64,000 bases of DNA from Ascaris suum (taxonomy: Eukaryota > Nematoda > Chromadorea > Rhabditida > Ascarididae), in contig CM024168.1 in NCBI GenBank assembly GCA_013433145.1, forward strand, positions 14,376,868 through 14,440,867, written 5' to 3'. The notes under the pieces are model-generated. The model made no database searches. It was not told the origin of the DNA and saw only the letters and a list, made by a program, of their open reading frames with translations. Position 1 is the stretch's first letter, and each line of letters starts with the position of its first letter. Both the position numbers and the translations under genes were made by a program. Below are positions 55,250-64,000 of the stretch, one piece after another.

Positions 55250-57089
55250 ATGGCGCTGAATATCGATCCACCGAGCGGGACTTTTCCGGCTTCGGGAGGC
55301 AATGCCACGTTCACGATTCTCAATCAAACCGAAGCTCGGCTCGCGTTTAAGGTATGCGCTTGGATTCGATGTCATATTTCGTTTGGCTCGTGTGTATTAT
55401 AGACTGACGACTGCCTCAGAATGAATCTGTAAAATTAAACGATAGACCGACTCGACCGCCCTCCCTTTTTTCGTCCTTCACGGTCGCACTGACAGAGGGG
55501 AATTGATAGTAGCATCAGAGATAATGTTCACTCTTTGTTTGAGAAGCTGTAGAAAGATCGTAATACTTGGGGCCTATTGCTTGGAAAAAATGGTTCCTTA
55601 GCGAGAGGCCTCCACTGCAAATCTGAGTCTTACCTACTGCACAGTCCTATAAACGAACGTGGCACTAAGCAGCTTATAATAACGACCCCAAAGTCACGAT
55701 CCATGTGTCGCCTATGCATGTCCCAAAGGTTTCCAAAATGTCAGTGGTCTCAGAAGATCAGAAACGGTGCTGAAGAAGGTCTCACGCACCGTGCGTTTCT
55801 TTCTATTTTTTTTTCATCTTATTTCTTTCTTCTACTCAGAAAACTTCGCTCATGACTTCACGACGACCTCCTTCATTGGGCTAAATTACTTGTGCACTAC
55901 CCGCCACCACCTTTGCTTCTGTCCGTTAAGCGGGAGCGACTGAGCTATCGGATTAGAAACCCACGGAAGCGAGGGCGAAATGCAATAGCAGCAACATGTT
56001 CAGACACATGTGCCATACCTGGGTGTAAAGTTTAAGGTGTATTAGCAAGGAGCGACTGCATCACGAACTTTCGATCAGGCGATGTTTGCGCCAATACGTT
56101 TGGGTCGGCAGATCGCACACTAAAAAACAGACACATAACACATTGACTGACGTTCGAGGGAGTGAGGTAAATAAACTTGCACTGACTTCACGACACGATT
56201 TTTCCACCCTTTTGTGACCACAGAATTCTCTTAGGCGCATTCCTTACTCGAAAACTTTGGTTATGGGTTCACCTCATTCATCTCCTAGCTCCTTGACTAT
56301 TTATATGCACATAATGCCAAAGCATTAATATCTTGGCCGAATTAACACTTTCCACTTGGTCAGCACTACGTGTGATGACATAGCCGATCTGTTACTATGT
56401 CTAGTTCCGTTCATCGTAGGATTAATCCGATCGTTGGCAGTGTGGCAGAAAGGCCTGAGATGATTGTGACAAGAAAGACTAAATTCTCCGTCCAGAAAGA
56501 TATGTCAACCGGGAAACTCAAATTTCTGTGTCAGGTGACACGCTTCTTTTCACTCTAGTCATCATTTTATGCATATAAGGTCGTTGTTTGTCGACAAAAA
56601 TTTCTATTGGTAAGTGAGGTTGAGAAACGCTAGCAGACCACTTCGGCCCTCAACATGCGACCTGTCTCCGATGGAAATCCAGTGAGCATCTGCAAGAAAA
56701 AGTATCTGAGGACGAGCAAGATCAAGCGAGGGCCCGAATAGGAAAACATCGATTCTTCGTTAAAGTCGTCGACTTAATAAAGCTTTTCACTTCCTCGAGT
56801 TGAGGTAGATCCTTTTTTCTGAATCACAATTGGTTTCTCACTGTTTATTGATATCCTGCGTCAGGTTAAAACATCGAACAACGATTGCTATCGTGTAACG
56901 CCGGTCTACGGATTCGTAGAAAAGTTGGGCAAGGCGGAACTGACGATAATTCGTCTTGAGGGGCCACCTAAAGAGGACAAATTCGTCGTCCAATGGGCAG
57001 AAGTGCCCGACGAAGAGACCGATGCGCAAGCACCGTTTAAGGCGGGTGCACAGGCTGGAGAGGTGATTATGCCCGTTAAAGCCGAGTGA
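55250..57089 (+). CDS. Small MSP-domain sperm protein (SSP-like)
   Basis: Two exons, 55250-55351 and 56865-57089, joined in phase 0 across a 1.5-kb intron; 108 residues. The start MALNIDPPSGTFPASGG and the sequence ATFTILNQTEARLAFKVKTS show the immunoglobulin-like major sperm protein fold. YRVTPVYGFVE, then LEGPPKEDKFVVQWAEVP and the end VIMPVKAE complete it. The length fits the short single-domain sperm-specific proteins (about 107-109 residues in C. elegans) rather than true MSP (127). Such proteins act in or around the MSP cytoskeleton of amoeboid sperm, and their genes are transcribed in spermatogenesis; both points come from the family, not from this sequence. AATAAA at 57116-57121 follows the stop closely. 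The long intron is unusual for this compact gene class. Confidence 0.9.
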
Positions 57090-59386
57090 TTTATTTTCAT
57101 CGGTGCAATCGACACAATAAATGCATAAAATTTCAATAATCAAGTTTTTGTGAGGTACTCTATGCGGGTGCGTACGTATAGGCTGATGGAATAAACATGA
57201 GTTTATGTTGTTTCCGAAGCGACTGAGATCATGAAAATATTTGTTTGGTTCCACTCGCGCATGGTCAGAGGCAATAATGGACTGGTGATAATGATCATTC
57301 ATTAAAGAAATTCATGGAGCTATTCTACTGCTCCAAGTTTAGCAGTTATTCGTGATAGATAACGTAGACGGGATGTTCAGATACATTCTGACATGGTTTT
57401 CTGGTGATATATATGAGATATCTGACTATAATTGCCTCAGCAATTTCTTCTACTTGCATCATGCATCGGTCGATCTGGACCCTCACTCACCTCCCGAGGG
57501 TATGAATCGATTAGGCTGGTATCTAACCTAACACCTTATCAGGTTGGGCGCGTAGGACCGACTGAGGATTGCTCGACAAGTGCGCTTCCACCGGAACCAT
57601 CCCAGAGTCACATTGCCGACAAACGTTTCCGACAAGCGCGCGAGTTGCATTGAACTTGTTTGCTTCCTCGGAGTCAATGTTACTCAGGAGTCTGAAGTTT
57701 GCAGCTTACGCCACAAGAGCGATCGAATCGCTTAAATTGTGAACATTTGATGAAGAAATCGGACTGTTGTGCTTCCAGCTCCTGAAAATTGTTTGCAGGA
57801 AATGCATCTCTGCATTTCCTGAAAACAGTTTTGCACAAGTCATGTTAAATTCATATGCGGGAATGTGGAGGGTGTTGTGGACTTGTAACGTCCTCTCATT
57901 TAAACTGGCCCACAAAAAAACCCAAAAACCTTTGGGTTGCAGGCAGCTGTGATAGATATAGAGTTTGAAATTTTGAAGGATAAATTTCAAGGGAGCTAGC
58001 TTCCGGGATTTGTCTAATTGTCATTCCTGAATTTCTGTTGCATTGTATGCGACCGAGAATTAGGTGGTTTTTCGTTGCGGTGAGAGAAAGCAAGTAGTTA
58101 TGTTGCTACTCTCCTTCATCATATCATCAGCATAGCTGGACGAAGTCCAGTAATCTGCATTAACTTTCATCGAGGGAGAATAAGTATGACATCTAACTGG
58201 AAATCGAGGGGCTCGAGTGAAAAGCGCTTTTCAGTAAGAAATAAGGTCGCGTTCATCGGCAGTATTTGATCATGGCGTCGTGACTATGCAACACTCAGTC
58301 ATTTTCATCCTTGATAGCTCGTTCGAAGCGCTTAACATATTTTAAATAAGGCAGTTTCCGCGTCTCTCTACACCTCATTTATCTAATTCTGGACTTCGTT
58401 TCGAACCAAGATGCTTCATTGCATCACGAACAATTTCCTCTGCTTCTTGTTTCAACGTTGCGAAGTAAGAGAATATTGAAAATATCTGTGAAGTAAATGC
58501 AAATAGCAGAACAGATAGCGGAGATAACAAACCAAAAAAAGGAAATCAGAATGTCCGTAAAAGATCCAGACGAGCACACATTAAACACGTTGGGGTTCGA
58601 TATACAGGCAACGGTATGAGGTTCAAAACGGCTTAACCAAGGTTTGAGTGATGAAGGAGTAGGCGCATTAAGCGCGTACAAGCAAGGAGCAGGCTTCACA
58701 ATTTAGAACAGGGAAATGAAAACTATGCAAAATATTCTTTATAGTGCAACACTTTTTGGCGAGTCGGAATTGACGCACAAACGAAGTGGGAAGAGAGGGT
58801 GCTATGAAAATTTTTAAAGAAGAAATGAGGAAAAGCCAAACATAATGGCAAGGAACCAAAGCAAAGCTGAATCTATGATATTACAGTGGTTTCATGTGGG
58901 AGATTTTTAATCTGGTAGTGGTTAAGGATGAAAAGATTTTCAGCGTGGATTTGGTTGGCACCGACCAAGGGGAATATAGAATTCTACAATATCTCAAAAT
59001 AGATTAGCAGTAAGTAATGAAATTGTTTTGATAATATTCCGTATGTCTATGGTGCAAAGCGCGGAGAGTGCAGTCTACAATTTCGGAAGGCTCTTCAATG
59101 AGACGCTAGAATGCTGTAACCTGAGTGAAGATCGGAAACGATTGCAACATCAACAGCAAGGACGACATCTGTGAAGAAGGATTTTCCACGTGGAATTCCC
59201 CTCCACTCCCCGCCCCTGACATGAGGAAACAGTCTTGCTGGATGATGACCTGAACCACCTAGCATTATTTGTGGTGAACATTCGGCTGCCATAACTGCAA
59301 CTGCAGACGAGTGCATCAGAATACTGTTGTAAAACGTGCAAGTCGAAAGCTAAATCATGCACTTGAAGATAAATTTTGAGATTATC
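57090..59386. other. Intergenic, MSP-domain gene to RT fragment
   Basis: Contains the 48-base stem-loop at 57785-57832. Several open frames on the minus strand (for example 58424-58699, hydrophobic) show no family features. No gene is supported. Confidence 0.4.
57785..57832. other. Long near-perfect stem-loop
   Basis: An inner stem of 11 perfect pairs (CAGGAAATGCA at 57796-57806 with TGCATTTCCTG at 57811-57821) around a TCTC loop. One mismatch follows, then 10 more pairs (one G-U), giving about 21 pairs over 48 bases. The stem resembles a short pre-miRNA stem or a tiny foldback element. The 4-base loop is small for a miRNA precursor. Confidence 0.5.
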
Positions 59387-59680
59387 CTAACTGTCTGTAT
59401 TTCTATCGGAAATGCCGTTAATATATAGAAGGAATAAAATGGGACCCAAACATTTCCTTATGGGCGTTAGGAATTGAATAAAGAGCACAGTAACTATTTC
59501 CTTTCTCATTTGGAATTTTCGATCACATCGGAATGCTCTCACCAATTTCAAGAAAGAGCCGATAAAGCTAAATTTCTTCACTCTCAAAAGCAGTTTTCCA
59601 ACGCAAAACGCATCAAACACGTTGGCATAACAGTGCACACAATTTCTGCTTGAACTTTCATATGTAGTGCGAGCATCCAC
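59387..59680 (-). mobile_element. Decayed non-LTR reverse transcriptase fragment
   Basis: An open frame on the minus strand carries LLRVKKFSFIGSFLKLVRAF followed by CLGPILFLLYINGISD. The latter matches the conserved stretch after the GVPQGS motif of CR1/jockey-type reverse transcriptases, here with the GVPQGS residues degraded (LTPIRKCLGP). The YADD-box region should follow below 59387, but the frame closes there and the other frames are disrupted. It is a fragment without the catalytic Asp pair. Confidence 0.65.
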
Positions 59681-60880
59681 TCACCTAAACAACGCATAAG
59701 TTGCAATATCCTGGACCTGCCGGAAAAAGAACCAAACTGTGAACTGCCTGCAAGATCGTTTCAGATAAAATTACTTAATATCACATCTATGAGGACAAAT
59801 TCGAAAATTTTACCATTATGGCAATTAGACTAATCGGGTCGTCGTTTCTTATTGAAGTGGTAAGTGATTTCCCCACAAAACATAAGGCGAAGATATATCT
59901 AAAATGGCCGAAGAGATAAAAAACGGAGGCAACTTATGCAAAATTTATTAATGACATTGAATACTTTTGAAATATTTCAAACTAACGAGGAGTTTCGAGA
60001 AATATGTTTGTTAGGCTATAGCAGATAAACAGCAATATAGATACTCCGTATAAATAAAATACAACTGAATTATTCAATTAAGTTATTGATGAAGATAAAG
60101 ACATTTTTATATTTGTTGGAAGATTTGCAAAAATTACTCAAATTTTGTATCTTAAAGAACACCATAAGTGGTCGTATATAACTAGATATATCTAATATGC
60201 AACTCATATGAGGCTTCGAGTCAAATCGATCGTCAAAAGAGAGAAAATTTTCGCATTTCCTTCTCGGGATTTCAAATTTATTCAAATCTATTCAATGAAA
60301 TTGCAACGCGGATATGTCTCTAGTCCTCTTCTAATCTTTCAAATGCTACGAGGCCATATTGACCAGCCAAATTTACTTTATTATTTCAACTTCGAGAGTC
60401 GAAGCCTTTGAAAAAAAATGTTTTTGCTGTTTTCTTTTTCTCTCAGCTCTCGATTGCTAATAACTAAACAACGTTTTCCGTTCATTTTAACATGATATAA
60501 CATTCTGTTCACCTGTATAGACGAATATTGTGCTGCAACATTTGCTCTTGAAAGCTGTAATTGGCAACGAAAGCGCTTATTTTATATGAGCGATGTGTGA
60601 GCGAGAGCCTTTCTCACTCGAATAGGGTTGAGAAGAACGATGTTCGAAGTTCCGTTAAACGAGTGTGCAGGTTTTGCGAGCAAGGCAGTGTTCGTTTTGA
60701 TGGGAATTCGTTCAGGAAATTCTTTATTTCTCTCTTATGAGTTTTTATTTCTCTACCTTTTCAATCACATTTAATTCCTCTTACAATATCTGCACGTTAT
60801 ATATGTGCAATAAATTCATTTCATGCTAAAATAGGTAATTTCTATGTGATGTTTTTGTGCACTTCTTTTTCTCTGCATAG
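59681..60880. other. AT-rich stretch, no gene seen
   Basis: No supported exon or RNA gene. The body of the upstream retroelement was not recognised here. Confidence 0.4.
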
Positions 60881-61018
60881 CTGCCACCAGTCTTCAGGTA
60901 GCTGTCACCAGTCTTCAGGTAGCTGTCACCAATCTTCAGGTAGCTGTCACCAATCTTCAGGTAGCTGTCACCAGTCTTCAGGTAGCTGTCACCAATCTTC
61001 AGCTAGCTGCACCAATTG
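60881..61018 (+). repeat. 21-bp minisatellite, six copies
   Basis: Six head-to-tail copies of CTGTCACCAGTCTTCAGGTAG with one or two changes (60881-60901, 60902-60922, 60923-60943, 60944-60964, 60965-60985, 60986-61006), then a partial copy to 61018. The period is a multiple of three, so one frame encodes SCHQSSG repeated, ending with a TGA at 61017-61019. An acceptor-like TTTTTCTCTGCATAG lies directly in front. No flanking coding exon was found. Confidence 0.95.
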
Positions 61019-61216
61019 AAAAAAGTTTTCGGCTTTTAAAAGTGCTAAGAAATCTGCGCGCATTTTCCACCGGTGCGTCACCAACAAACAAGCGGGATTG
61101 CTACGAACTTGAGAACTCAGTTAAAGATGTAAATGCTTTGTGTTGCGCAATCATGGTTGTTAATGGGTAGAATGGTAGAAGTACATCACGTGCAGCCGCT
61201 TTGACATGCCTCTTGC

Positions 61217-61425
61217 TAGTTGGCTGCGGTGAGGGTTTTTTCTTCTTCATTTCCATTGGCAGCATATTCCGGAACCGGTCCATTACGTTCCGTAATTTTA
61301 ACCATTTCTACAACACTACTCGTCGTGAAGCGGTCGTAATTGGTGCTTGTCGAAGGCGTGCAATCGGGATGCAGTTATTACGAAGTTGGCTTTTTATGCG
61401 CCTTTTTGCTTGCAGAGCTTTTCAT
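61217..61425 (-). CDS. Possible small basic/acidic protein gene
   Basis: The minus strand reads ATG with MKSSASKKAHKKPTS, then two adjacent TAA codons, and continues in the same frame through RFTTSSVVEMVKITERNGPV and PEYAANGNEEEKTLTAAN to a TAG at 61217. A short intron starting GTAATA at 61381 would remove the stops, with acceptors at either 36 or 63 bases. A second frame here (61101-61283, MDRFRNMLPMEMKKKKPS) is also open and basic, so frame choice is uncertain. No family is recognised. A very short intron or a spurious frame is equally possible. Confidence 0.22.
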
Positions 61426-62991
61426 GTGCACACTGAGCCTTTACGTGCAAATTTATATTTGTTCACTTTGCGAAACAAGTTTGGCAATGTCTACCTGTCC
61501 AGTATGAAGATACCTGGCAGATGTTTTCACCTCAACAGGCGCAGAAACTTGAGACGCCAAAAAAATTTACATATGGTTTATTGTCGATTGGATTGGAGAA
61601 AAGGGAACGTTTCATGGAAGATTTGTCAAAAAACTGGAATCGAATAGAACTTGAAAAAATTATTGTTCTCCTTTTATTATTTGTTGATAGTTCATGAACG
61701 TTCTTGATCACAAATATGTCACCTTTTTTCTACCTTCGGTTTTTTTCGCGCTCTTATTGGTGTTGTTTTTTAAGCCGCAAGTCATAAGAACTATTCGTTG
61801 AGTGCAGTACCATCGCATATTAGAAACCTTTACTGTTTAATAGGCTTATTCATGGTGATTTTGCGGGTACTTAAATGTTTGTGAAATTTATGGAGTTTTT
61901 TTTCCATACAGTCCTTTTAATTTTGCAATTTCGATTGTTTAATTCTCTATTAGTTGTTGAATTATGATGTACCATTCTTTCTCGGAAGTCCGTGGAAGTG
62001 CACGAAGTTTTTTGCCTCATCAGCCCTCTCTGAGGATCCACGTAACAGTTGTGTCCGGAATAAATACCTTGAATGAAATCTTTGTGGCAGAAAGTTTGCT
62101 GTTTCTCGACACTGCTTGATATGATCGTTGGAAATGACATAAAAAGAAGGCTTTTGTTGTCAGTTATGGGCTTGTTGCATTTATCATACCCCTGCTGACG
62201 TTTGCAACCGATTCAGTACATTGGAGGTTGGGGGGGGGGGGGGGGGGAGGAGGAGGCTGTTGGATCACAACACAGATGTAGATCCGCAGTTCGCTCAATT
62301 CAACCCTCAAAAGAGGGAGATGCGACATACAACCAAATTTTAGGGAGAGGACTGAGGCGTGTAGAAAAGGGACATGCAGCGCCTTTTGCGCGTTCTGTTT
62401 AAAGTTTAGCGATCAGCGAGAAAAATGGATTAAAAAATTTCTCGCGGATTCCCTTATGAGTGTTTTTGTCGTATGACTTAAGGATCGCAAGATATGCTTT
62501 GCATCGAAAGTTTTACACATTCTTCTTCCCACTCTATCTTCGAATGGATCACCGTTAAAGTTGAATAGTTGAGAAGAGATTGTTGCATTTTCCGACTATA
62601 GCCAGTGAATTAGCACTTATTTCCTTAAATGTCGGCAAAAATATTCGCTGTTTCCGATTGTCAGATACCAAACCATATACTTTAATTCCGTTGCGTTCTA
62701 TTTGTTAATCGCTTAACCGTTGAGCGGAGTGAACTTTTTCGATAGAGCGTAAGAGTCGTTCGTAAACTCTCCGCCTGATAAGATCCATCAGACTGTGTGT
62801 TGCAGTGCCTAGTCAAGACCATTTTTGCACGCGTTGCAGAGTTGAGGCCAAAGGTGCTGACTGTAGCAACTGTTGTTTGCATTTCTGTGTGGTGCCTGAC
62901 CGCACCTTATGCTCGACTAAAAGACGGCTTCATTAAGAGAAACAGCGGTAGATCTGCAGTATAGTTGTTGTATTCGAGTTTTATTTGCAGA
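61426..62991. other. Intergenic, no supported gene
   Basis: A plus-strand open frame reaching 61647 begins with TTG and lies largely opposite the possible minus-strand gene; I do not call it. The G18 run at 62230-62247 is the main feature. Confidence 0.4.
62230..62247 (+). repeat. G18 homopolymer, G-quadruplex-prone
   Basis: Eighteen G in a row, followed by AGGAGGAGG. It is the longest of the G/C runs in the window. Confidence 0.95.
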
Positions 62992-63049
62992 AGTAAACGT
63001 TGAAAAGCATCATCGAAATCGTGGGGTATTGGCTTCACCACCGTCAAAC

Positions 63050-63230
63050 ATGGATTTCTCTTCGATTGAGGCTGCCACCTATGGAGATGTGGAAAATGAC
63101 GAGGAGTTGATGGCTGAATTGCTAGCGCTTGAAGCGGATGAAAAGGCGAAGGCAACAGGTACACGGGCATCGGCACCTGCTCCACCGACCAAGCAGATTG
63201 CAAACCAACAACGCGCTCCACCAGCAGCAG
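63050..63230 (+). CDS. Probable early exon of a CC2D1/Lgd-like gene (partial)
   Basis: The ATG at 63050 opens MDFSSIEAATYGDVENDEEL, continuing LMAELLALEADEKAKATG and a Pro/Ala/Gln-rich stretch. It closes on a donor CAG/GTCAAT at 63230 in phase 1. The acidic patch followed by EELMAELLALE resembles the N-terminal acidic motifs (DDDLEAELLAL) of CC2D1A/CC2D1B and Drosophila Lgd, ESCRT-III regulators of endosomal sorting. The frame is also open back to an acceptor (TTATTTGCAG) at 62991, so the exon may start at 62992. No further exon was recognised before the window ends; the DM14 and C2 domains would have to lie beyond it. If the donor is unused, translation stops at 63238. The assignment rests on one short motif. 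Confidence 0.42.
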
Positions 63231-64000
63231 GTCAATAAGTGGAATTGCCTTGCTTGGCTCGAAACAGTGGAAATTTTTGCAATGAAAAATGTGCTATGTG
63301 AGTGGCAAGCCTTTGATCTGATTGGCATTCGGGTGGTCACTGCTCTTCAATTGTTTTTAAACTCCAAAGGGAAGGACAAGCGGGAAAGGGGGGTGGCGAA
63401 GTTAAAAAAACGTATCTCTAGTACATCGATATATGGATTGGCTTGTTTTTTTTTTCCCACGTATCGTGAGTTATCGCTATACTTCGCTGTGCTAGCGTTT
63501 TCTGTTTTCTCCCTGCGATCCTCAGAATGAGTCACTCTCGATTACTCCTTCTTACGAAATATCGTATGCTGTCATCTCTCAAGCATATGTCCTTTCAAAG
63601 TCGTACGTCTCCTCATTCGGCTTTGTCATATCGCAACTGTTATTCTTTTCCATCTGATACGCCAACTGATTTACGCGCAGTGTATTTGCATTGTTTGATT
63701 TACATATTGAAAGATTTCAAATAATTCTTCCTCAGTTTTTTTTTTTCACGAGAGATAGGAAATTATAAGCCCTTCACTCGGCTGTACCTCCTATCAACCC
63801 CCCCCCCCCCCTTCACACACACATACAAAAAGAAAGACTCGAAAAGTGCCACACGGGCTTATAAAGCAAGCTATTGGTCGGTAACGATCACCTTTTAAAA
63901 AAGCGAGGATTGATCGGAGGAAGTTTTTAAACAAAAATGCAGACAACTTCTGAAGCAAAATACCGAACACTCCCTCTTTTTATCTTTTATATTTATTTCT
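63231..64000. other. Right edge, probably intron of the CC2D1-like gene
   Basis: No exon seen. It holds a C14 run at 63798-63811. Confidence 0.35.
63798..63811 (+). repeat. C14 homopolymer
   Basis: Fourteen C in a row, followed by a short CA repeat. Confidence 0.95.

Noticed and set aside
61201..61647. 148-codon plus-strand frame
   Set aside because: Starts with TTG; its composition looks like the opposite strand of a Lys/Glu-rich frame.

Overview
The window is a piece of a nematode nuclear genome, most like a clade V (rhabditid/strongylid, hookworm-type) species. The reasons are small exons separated by introns of tens to thousands of bases, TTTTCAG-type acceptors, a sperm-specific MSP-domain gene, a tyrosinase ending in two ShKT (SXC) domains, a tyrosine phosphatase of the type expanded in nematodes, and an IFT88/osm-5 gene with a DAF-19-type X-box just upstream of its start. 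There are no bacterial operons, rRNA genes, CRISPR arrays or recognisable tRNAs.

Layout. 1-700: an unexplained AT-flanked region packed with short perfect hairpins and a diverged direct repeat. 1198-3092 (+): C-terminal two thirds of a tyrosine phosphatase. 8117-18823 (+): a complete secreted tyrosinase, about 577 residues in 12 exons, two of them followed by GC-AG introns. 20792-32973 (-): a complete 18-exon IFT88/OSM-5 ciliary transport gene, about 787 residues. 34290-35300 (-): a decayed Penelope-like retroelement (end of the RT plus GIY-YIG). 37068-49112 (+): an 11-exon FG nucleoporin of the Nup58/Nup45 (NPP-4) type, about 529 residues, with FG - coiled coil - FG order. 49670-50104 (-): a small basic conserved-looking protein. 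53234-54585 (+): a possible multi-exon gene of unknown family. 55250-57089 (+): a two-exon small MSP-domain sperm protein of 108 residues. 59387-59680 (-): a decayed non-LTR reverse transcriptase fragment. 60881-61018: a 21-bp minisatellite. 63050-63230 (+): probably an early exon of a CC2D1/Lgd-like gene that runs off the window.

The genes do not form an obvious pathway. They are independent transcription units: surface/cuticle chemistry (tyrosinase), cilium assembly (osm-5), nuclear pore (Nup58) and sperm motility (MSP-domain protein). osm-5 and the nucleoporin are divergent, with the Penelope-like remnant between them.

Exon coordinates come from reading frames, splice consensus and phase agreement by eye. 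Most junctions in the tyrosinase, osm-5, nucleoporin and MSP-domain genes join in phase and give continuous family-like protein. No alignment or search was run.
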